From Planctomycetota bacterium (GTDB lineage: Bacteria > Planctomycetota > Planctomycetia > Pirellulales > Pirellulaceae), in the NCBI GenBank assembly GCA_023430365.1, contig JAEZAS010000372.1:1-18308 (forward strand): a stretch of DNA of 18,308 nt, read 5' to 3'. A program made the position numbers and the translations under genes. The notes under the pieces are model-generated. The model saw nothing but the letters and a program-made list of their open reading frames with translations. It searched no databases and was not told the DNA's origin. This document shows, piece by piece, positions 13,052 to 18,308 of this stretch (position 1 is its first letter; every line of letters begins with the position of its first letter).

Positions 13052-15973
13052 ATGAATAGTCCAACCGATGACATGTCCCTGCCCATCGACGCGATGGGCA
13101 GCCAGAGCGCGGGCTTTCTGGAACAGTTGTATGCCGATTACCTCCAAGAGCCTGCCAAGGTGCCCGAACACTGGCGCGGCTACTTCGACCGGATGCTGAA
13201 CGGCCCCGGCGCCGTTAGCCCTGCCTCGGTCACGACCGAGAGCCCGCCGGTCACCTCCTTCGCCCCTGCCCCACCGGCTGGCCAGTCGGAAGACGACTCC
13301 GCCAGCAGCACCTACACCAAGGGCACCCGCCGTTCGCAAGAGCAAGTCTCGCGACTGGGCTGGGCGTTTCGCGCTTGGGGGCATCTGGCCGCCAACGTCG
13401 ACCCGCTCGGTGTGCGCGGCGTGGGTGAATCGTTCTGGGCCAATTTGCATCCGACCCACCAGCTCAACGAGCTGACGCTCGCCTATCACGGCCTGGACGA
13501 AGAAGAGCTCGACAAGAGCTACATCTCGATCATTGATGAAGACGCCGGCCCCCAGAAGCTGCGCGACATCGTGGCCCGCCTGACGCAGATCTACTGCGGC
13601 ACGATCGGCTACGAGTACATGCACGTGCAGGATCTGGCGATCCGCAAGTGGTTCATCGATCGGATCGAAGGCAAGACCCAGCCGCGCGTCTGGGACAAGG
13701 CCCGCCGGTTGCGAGTTCTGCAGCAGCTCATCCGGGCGGACGTCTTCGAGACGTTCATCCGCAAGAAGTTCCCGGGCGCCAAGGTCTTTTCGATCGACGG
13801 TTCGGAAAGCCTGATCCCGCTGATCGATCTGACGCTCGATCGGGCCACGGAGCAGAACATCGACACCGTGGTGCTCGGCATGGCCCACCGCGGCCGCTTG
13901 AACGTGCTGACCAACATCTTCGATCGCCCGCCCTGCGATCTGTTCCGCTCGTTCGAAGACAAGCTGCCGCAAGGCCCGACGGGCCACGGCGACGTTCGCT
14001 ACCACCTGGGTGACAACGTCACCTGGCGGGCCGCGAGCGGCAAGTCGCTCGACCTCTCGATGTGCTTCAACCCGAGCCACCTCGAGTTCGTCAACTCAGT
14101 CGCCATGGGGCGCGTGCGAGCGATCCAGGATCACGATGGCGACACCCATCGCAGCCAGTCGTTCGCCATGCTGATGCACGGCGACGCCGCGTTCGCCGGT
14201 GAAGGCATCGTCTACGAAACGCTCAATCTCGGTCGCCTGTCGGCCTACGATACAGGCGGCTCGGTCCATGTGATCATCAACAACCAGATCGGGTTCACGA
14301 CGACTCCCGCGGAGGCCCGTTCGACGACCTATGCCACCGACGTCGCCCGCGCGGTGCAAATCCCCGTACTGCACGTCAACGGCGAGGATCTGGAAGCGGT
14401 GGCCCGCGCCGTCGACGTGGCGATGGACTTCCGCGCCACGTTCAAGCGCGACATCGTGATCGACCTGGTGGCGTTCCGCCGCTGGGGTCACAACGAGACC
14501 GACGAACCAAGCTTCACCCAGCCTCGCCTCTACTCGGCCATCGACAAGCACGGCCGCCTACGCGAGCGCTACGCCGAGCAACTGGTCGCCGCCGGTGAAA
14601 TCACCCGCGAAGAAGTCGAAAATCTCGAAAACGAGATGCTCGAGTACCTGCGTGAGCAATTCGACCGCGCCAAGGACGGGGATCAGGATTGCCCGCACTC
14701 CCGCGACGGCCAATTGCGGCAGCGTGAGCCCTCGGTTTACCAGGGAGGCCCAGAGCCGACCGAGGACATCGAAACGGGCGTCGCGCTCGAGAAGTTGCAG
14801 GAGATCCTGCACAAGATCACGACGTCGCCGGTCGATTTCCACGTCCATCCGAAGCTTCAGCGCAGCCAGGAAGACCGTCGTAAGATGGCCGCCCTGCAAG
14901 AAACGCTCGATTGGGCCACCGGCGAAGCCATGGCGATCGGCACGCTCGCGCTCGAAGGGCATCGGATTCGCTTCACCGGCCAGGACACGGGCCGCGGTAC
15001 GTTCAGCCACCGCCATGCGTTGCTGCACGACGTGGTCGACGGCCGGGTGTTCAATATTTTCTCGCAGCTCGACCCGGCCCATCAGGGGCACGTCGAGATC
15101 GTCAACAGCCCGCTGAGCGAGGCGGCGGCGATGGGCTTCGAGTACGGCTATTGCGAGGAGTCGCCCGAGGCGCTCGTGGCCTGGGAGGCTCAGTTCGGCG
15201 ATTTCGCCAACGTGGCCCAGGTGATCATCGATCAGTTCATTGCCAGCGGCGAAGACAAGTGGGACCAGCTCAACGGGCTGGTGCTGCTGTTGCCGCACGG
15301 CTTTGAAGGCCAAGGGCCGGAACACTCGAGCGCCCGTCTGGAACGGTTCCTCACGCTGGCGGCCGAAGACAACATCCAGGTGGCCAACCCGACGACGCCC
15401 GCACAGTATTATCACCTGCTGCGACGGCAGGTGCTGCGAAGGTGGCGCAAGCCGCTTGTTGTGTTCACGCCCAAGAGCCTGCTGCGGTTGAAAGCAGCCC
15501 GCTCCCCGCTCACCGATCTGACGACTGGCACCTTCCAGCGCGTGATCAGCGATCCGCTCGTCGCCAAGGCTTCGCGGGTGCTACTGTGCAGCGGAAAGAT
15601 CTACTACGAATTGCTCGCACACCGCGAGCAGGAAGGGCGGGACGACGTGGCGATTGTCCGCGTCGAGCAACTTTATCCGCTGCCGGCGCACTATCTTGAG
15701 GAAGCGCTGCGCAACTGTGCTGCCGATACACCTGTGTACTGGGTGCAGGAAGAACCGGAGAACATGGGCGCCTGGCGGTACTTCAAGTCGCGATTTGGTT
15801 CGCGGCTCGGCCGACATCCTTTTCAGGGAGTCTACCGAGCGGAGTCGGCCAGCCCGGCGACCGGTTCCAAAGCCATCCATCGCAGCGAACAGCAACAAGT
15901 GATCAAGCAAGCATTCGGTGAGCGGACGGTGAAGCCGTCGCTGGCGCTTACTTCGCGGGAGATTACAGCATGA
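13052..15973 (+). CDS. sucA: 2-oxoglutarate dehydrogenase E1 component
   Basis: This thiamine-diphosphate enzyme (EC 1.2.4.2) decarboxylates 2-oxoglutarate and passes the succinyl group to the lipoyl arm of E2 in the TCA cycle. The 973-residue product is slightly longer than E. coli SucA (933). Residues 18-50 (SAGFLEQLYADYLQEP...) match the N-terminal E2-contact segment, followed by a Pro/Ser-rich linker (51-95). YCGTIGYEYMHV (181-192) and GMAHRGRLN (276-284, active-site H279) are family signatures. The ThDP/Mg site is seen as GDAAFAGEG (377-385) with NNQ (410-412), and RWGHNETDEPSF (477-488) follows. The C-terminal transketolase part has GQDTGRGTFSHRHALLH (643-659). No acyltransferase domain is fused at the N-terminus, unlike actinobacterial Kgd. 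The chosen ATG has AAGG four bases upstream; Met8 lacks a site. Its stop overlaps sucB, giving translational coupling. Confidence 0.97.
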   Translation: MNSPTDDMSLPIDAMGSQSAGFLEQLYADYLQEPAKVPEHWRGYFDRMLNGPGAVSPASVTTESPPVTSFAPAPPAGQSEDDSASSTYTKGTRRSQEQVSRLGWAFRAWGHLAANVDPLGVRGVGESFWANLHPTHQLNELTLAYHGLDEEELDKSYISIIDEDAGPQKLRDIVARLTQIYCGTIGYEYMHVQDLAIRKWFIDRIEGKTQPRVWDKARRLRVLQQLIRADVFETFIRKKFPGAKVFSIDGSESLIPLIDLTLDRATEQNIDTVVLGMAHRGRLNVLTNIFDRPPCDLFRSFEDKLPQGPTGHGDVRYHLGDNVTWRAASGKSLDLSMCFNPSHLEFVNSVAMGRVRAIQDHDGDTHRSQSFAMLMHGDAAFAGEGIVYETLNLGRLSAYDTGGSVHVIINNQIGFTTTPAEARSTTYATDVARAVQIPVLHVNGEDLEAVARAVDVAMDFRATFKRDIVIDLVAFRRWGHNETDEPSFTQPRLYSAIDKHGRLRERYAEQLVAAGEITREEVENLENEMLEYLREQFDRAKDGDQDCPHSRDGQLRQREPSVYQGGPEPTEDIETGVALEKLQEILHKITTSPVDFHVHPKLQRSQEDRRKMAALQETLDWATGEAMAIGTLALEGHRIRFTGQDTGRGTFSHRHALLHDVVDGRVFNIFSQLDPAHQGHVEIVNSPLSEAAAMGFEYGYCEESPEALVAWEAQFGDFANVAQVIIDQFIASGEDKWDQLNGLVLLLPHGFEGQGPEHSSARLERFLTLAAEDNIQVANPTTPAQYYHLLRRQVLRRWRKPLVVFTPKSLLRLKAARSPLTDLTTGTFQRVISDPLVAKASRVLLCSGKIYYELLAHREQEGRDDVAIVRVEQLYPLPAHYLEEALRNCAADTPVYWVQEEPENMGAWRYFKSRFGSRLGRHPFQGVYRAESASPATGSKAIHRSEQQQVIKQAFGERTVKPSLALTSREITA
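15957..15973 (+). promoter_or_regulatory. sucA-sucB junction: ribosome binding site and ATGA overlap
   Basis: GGGAG at 15957-15961 lies eight bases before the sucB ATG at 15970, inside the end of sucA. The sucB ATG and the sucA TGA share bases in ATGA (15970-15973), so terminating ribosomes can restart directly on sucB. This keeps E1 and E2 synthesis in step. Confidence 0.85.
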
Positions 15974-17283
15974 GAGTGGAACTGAAAGTGCCAGAATTCG
16001 GCGAGTCCGTCACCGAAGTGCAAATCGCCCGCTGGCGTCGCCGGCAAGGCGATCAGGTGAAGCGAGACGAAGAGCTCGTGGAGCTGGAAACGGACAAGGC
16101 CACGATGGAGTTGGCCGCGCCCGCAGGTGGCGTGGTTGTCGAAATCCGCAAATCGGCTGGCGAGATTGCGTCGGTGGGTGAAGTGATCGCCCTGATCGAC
16201 GATGCCGTCACCGCTTCGCCCGCTGAAACGCCGAAGAACGGCGAACCGTCGGCCACCGCCGAAGCTCCGCAGGCAAGCGAGGCACCGGCGCCGTCGACTC
16301 CGGAACGGACGCACACCGAGATCGCCGGCAATGCTCGGCCGACGAACGGTCCGGTGCATCTGACCCCCTCGGCCCGCCGCGCCTTGCAAGAGCATGGCTT
16401 GCAGCCGAATCAGATCCCGACCGCCGAAGGTCGGCTCCGCGGCGAAGACGTGATGCGCTATGTCGCCGAGCAGCAGCAGTCCGCTGCGGCCGCTCCGACG
16501 CCAAGCATCGCACCGCCTGCCGCCCAGAAGCAGGCCGCTCCCGCGGCGGCGCCCGCGAAAGCGGCCCCTGCCCGCCCGGACGACGCCGGCGACGAAGTCG
16601 TGCCGATGTCGCTCATCCGCCGGAAGATCGCTGAGCGGTTGGTGCAGGCTCAGAAGCAGGCCGCCCTGCTGACGACCTTCAACGAAGTCGACATGTCGGC
16701 CGTCATGGAGCTGCGTCAGCGCCACGGCGAGCGGTTCAAGGAACGCTACGGCATTAAGCTCGGCTTCATGTCGTTCTTCGTGCGGGCGACGATCGAAGCC
16801 CTGCAAGAGATTCGGGAGCTGAACGCCGAGATTCGCGACAACAACATCGTCTATCGCAAGCATTGCCACATCGGCATTGCGATCGGCAGCCCGCGCGGCC
16901 TCGTGGTGCCGATCCTGCGCAAGGCAGAACAGCTTTCGGTCGCTCAGATCGAGCAGGCCATCGGCGACTTCGCCAAGCGGGCAACCGACGGCAAGCTGAT
17001 GCCCGACGAACTGCAAGGCGGCACGTTCACGATCAGCAACGGCGGCGTGTTCGGTTCGCTGTTGAGCACGCCGATCGTCAATCCGCCGCAGAGCGGCGTG
17101 CTCGGCATGCACTCGATCCAGGAACGCCCGATTGCCATCAAGGGGCAGGTCGTCGTCCGCCCGATGATGTACCTCGCCCTCACCTACGACCATCGCATTG
17201 TCGATGGCCGCGAGGCGGTGACGTTCCTGAAGCGGATCAAGGAATCGATCGAAGATCCAGCCCGCCTGCTGCTGAACGTGTAG
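15970..17283 (+). CDS. sucB: Dihydrolipoyllysine-residue succinyltransferase (E2 of 2-oxoglutarate dehydrogenase)
   Basis: E2 is the core of the complex (EC 2.3.1.61). It takes the succinyl group from E1 on a lipoyl arm and transfers it to CoA. The 437-residue product has one lipoyl domain (about 2-78) with ETDKATME, where K43 is the lipoylated lysine. An Ala/Pro-rich linker follows, then a peripheral subunit-binding domain (about 128-166: HLTPSARRALQEHGL...RGEDVMRYV), a second Ala/Pro linker (167-203) and the catalytic domain (about 209-437). The last contains TTFNEVDM (235-242), typical of the succinyl-transferring type, and YDHRIVDG (406-413) with catalytic H408 and D412. One lipoyl domain, TTFNEVDM and position after sucA all favour SucB over pyruvate dehydrogenase E2. 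No E3 (lpd) follows; a REP-like hairpin and a convergent gene come next. Confidence 0.96.
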   Translation: MRVELKVPEFGESVTEVQIARWRRRQGDQVKRDEELVELETDKATMELAAPAGGVVVEIRKSAGEIASVGEVIALIDDAVTASPAETPKNGEPSATAEAPQASEAPAPSTPERTHTEIAGNARPTNGPVHLTPSARRALQEHGLQPNQIPTAEGRLRGEDVMRYVAEQQQSAAAAPTPSIAPPAAQKQAAPAAAPAKAAPARPDDAGDEVVPMSLIRRKIAERLVQAQKQAALLTTFNEVDMSAVMELRQRHGERFKERYGIKLGFMSFFVRATIEALQEIRELNAEIRDNNIVYRKHCHIGIAIGSPRGLVVPILRKAEQLSVAQIEQAIGDFAKRATDGKLMPDELQGGTFTISNGGVFGSLLSTPIVNPPQSGVLGMHSIQERPIAIKGQVVVRPMMYLALTYDHRIVDGREAVTFLKRIKESIEDPARLLLNV

Positions 17284-17290
17284 ACGCAGA

Positions 17291-17328
17291 CAAACCGTAG
17301 GGTGGGTCGAGCGCTAGCGAGGCCCACC
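17291..17328. repeat. REP-like palindromic element after sucB, copy 1
   Basis: GGTGGG (17301-17306) pairs with CCCACC (17323-17328). Inside, the stem continues with a T-G wobble, a C-G pair, two adjacent G-A mismatches in the sheared arrangement, two more pairs, and a GCTA loop. Related GTAGGGTGGGTCGAGCGC-type palindromes are, to my knowledge, scattered between genes in planctomycetes and some other bacteria. It sits between the convergent ends of sucB (17283) and the hypothetical gene (17371), where it could act as a shared terminator or mRNA 3'-end stabiliser. Bases 17291-17320 recur exactly at 18279-18308. Confidence 0.75.
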
Positions 17329-17370
17329 ATCAGATGGCCAGCGGCACGACCGCGCCCTTGGGAGCTGCGA

Positions 17371-18252
17371 TCATGGTTTGCACAGATAGTAATAGGCCGT
17401 CGAGAAGCGAAATCTGCACGTTCCGTCTCGGAGCGAAAAGGCCTCCGTGTAAATAGCATCCACAGCGACGCCAGCCACCACGACCAAATCGTCGGCAACT
17501 GCAAAGTGCAGCTTGTTAAACCCCCTCCCCGAATAGTTCCAGCAATTTGCCGCCGTCAGAACGTCTGTCGACCATTTCGGTTCAGGAGAGTTGGCCCCGT
17601 AACACATCAGGCGAAACGGCATGCTCCACGCGGAGTGAGCCGCTATTAAGCAGTAATCGCCGGTTTCACGTGCATGCACTTGGCGCACGGCAAAAAGCTG
17701 CTCGGTTGGCACAACAACCTCCCTTTCGCCGATTCTCGCGAGCAGTTCGTCCCTCTCGATCGATCGGATGGCGCATTCCAGCACGCCATCGCTTGCCGCT
17801 GTGTCGCTTAAGATCGAAGCATCCACAAACAACGGCTTTCCGGGAGCGCAGTGCCTAACCGCCCTTCGGGTCGATTGGATCCACCAGTCGGGGTAGCAGG
17901 CTTGCAGCGATTCAGGCACAAGAAAGCGCGGTGATGGGCTCACTCCGCTCTCCACGGCTAAGCGTCTCGCCATTTCCCAGCGGGCATACATTGCGGCACT
18001 GAGATCCTTGCCCGCCGCCATTGCCATCAGGTCCACCAATTCGGCCTGTACGACCTTGCTCTGAAACCATTCGGCCTGCCGGTGGCGTGGCAACCGCCAG
18101 AGGCTTTCGGCGGAGAATCCATCTGCCGGCTGCCCCGGCGCTACGGACGCCAAACCAAGGATGACCAGGAACACCGAGCATCCGGCCGAAAACGCGGCCA
18201 AATTCAGGTTGGTGAACGCGACCATTTCATACCACTTTGTAGGATGTGCCAT
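17371..18252 (-). CDS. Hypothetical exported protein, cysteine-rich
   Basis: I do not recognise this family. The frame encodes up to 293 residues from ATG 18250-18252 to TGA at 17371-17373. The ATG at 18223-18225 (Met10) is an alternative start and places the signal peptide closer to the N-terminus. Residues about 17-40 are hydrophobic (FSAGCSVFLVILGLASVAPG) and end in SVA-P, a plausible signal peptidase I site; C25 lies inside the hydrophobic core and does not fit a lipobox. The predicted mature part has eight cysteines (C119, 135, 160, 201, 217, 237, 279, 291), an even number compatible with disulfides in an extracytoplasmic protein. No catalytic motif is evident. Two 60-base blocks I counted are about 54% GC, against about 63% for one sucB block. 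The gene is convergent to sucB and bounded on both sides by the same REP-like sequence. Confidence 0.72.
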   Translation of the reverse strand: MAHPTKWYEMVAFTNLNLAAFSAGCSVFLVILGLASVAPGQPADGFSAESLWRLPRHRQAEWFQSKVVQAELVDLMAMAAGKDLSAAMYARWEMARRLAVESGVSPSPRFLVPESLQACYPDWWIQSTRRAVRHCAPGKPLFVDASILSDTAASDGVLECAIRSIERDELLARIGEREVVVPTEQLFAVRQVHARETGDYCLIAAHSAWSMPFRLMCYGANSPEPKWSTDVLTAANCWNYSGRGFNKLHFAVADDLVVVAGVAVDAIYTEAFSLRDGTCRFRFSTAYYYLCKP

Positions 18253-18254
18253 TC

Positions 18255-18308
18255 CTGAACGTGTAGAAGCGCCAGCCGCAAACCGTAGGGTGGGTCGAGC
18301 GCTAGCGA
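18255..18308. repeat. Second copy of sucB 3'-end bases plus REP-like sequence (cut by window edge)
   Basis: CTGAACGTGTAGA at 18255-18267 is identical to 17272-17284, the last codons and stop of sucB. After an 11-base spacer (6 bases in the first copy), 18279-18308 repeats 17291-17320 exactly (30 bases); the window ends inside the palindrome. The plus strand just upstream of this copy shows no other sucB sequence. The two copies form direct repeats about 983-988 bases apart around the hypothetical gene. Confidence 0.85.

Noticed and set aside
12587..14080. Minus-strand frame of 497 residues over the intergenic region and sucA
   Set aside because: Most of it is antisense to unmistakable sucA sequence, and the composition is typical of a shadow frame.
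15832..17193. Minus-strand frame of 453 residues over sucB
   Set aside because: Fully antisense to sucB with its conserved lipoyl and catalytic motifs; His/Arg/Asp-rich shadow.
13052..17283. Alternative call as pyruvate dehydrogenase E1/E2
   Set aside because: E1 has 2-oxoglutarate dehydrogenase signatures and length, and E2 has one lipoyl domain and TTFNEVDM typical of the succinyltransferase.

Overview
The window looks like chromosomal DNA from a planctomycete, probably of the Pirellulales group. The main reason is a giant surface-type protein whose basic N-terminus ends in LFETLEARQVLAAD, a variant of the LEPR-XLL export-associated motif of very large planctomycete extracellular proteins. 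High GC and third-position GC bias fit, and explain the long antisense reading frames. No species can be named from sequence alone.

Layout. (1) 1-585, minus strand: the first 195 codons of a ribonuclease HII-like protein, cut off by the window edge. (2) 586-845: a divergent intergenic region with an AT-rich island and the start signals of the next gene. (3) 846-12455, plus strand: one uninterrupted gene of 3,869 codons. Its product has an autotransporter-associated beta-strand half, a long non-catalytic repeat half with a tandem 71-residue repeat, about 14 RTX-type calcium-binding nonapeptides, and a short terminal module. I see no cysteine and no enzyme domain in it. (4) 12456-13051: a 596-base intergenic region with a terminator-like hairpin, a possible 41-codon secreted peptide gene, a perfect 11-bp inverted repeat and a C-rich leader. 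(5) 13052-17283: a two-gene operon, sucA and sucB, coding for the E1 and E2 components of the 2-oxoglutarate dehydrogenase complex and joined by an ATGA overlap. The E3 gene (lpd) is not in view. (6) 17284-18308: a REP-like palindrome, a convergent minus-strand gene for an unrecognised exported protein, and at the right edge a second copy of both the REP-like sequence and the last bases of sucB.

How they work together. sucA and sucB clearly act together in the TCA cycle, turning 2-oxoglutarate into succinyl-CoA. The giant protein is most likely a secreted or cell-surface structural or adhesive protein, with no sequence link to the suc operon. The RNase HII-like gene and the exported hypothetical gene are separate transcription units.

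I found no evidence of a defence system, CRISPR array, transposase, phage or biosynthetic cluster. The least ordinary parts are the architecture of the giant protein, the structured leader upstream of sucA, and the repeat-bounded block carrying the hypothetical gene just after sucB.
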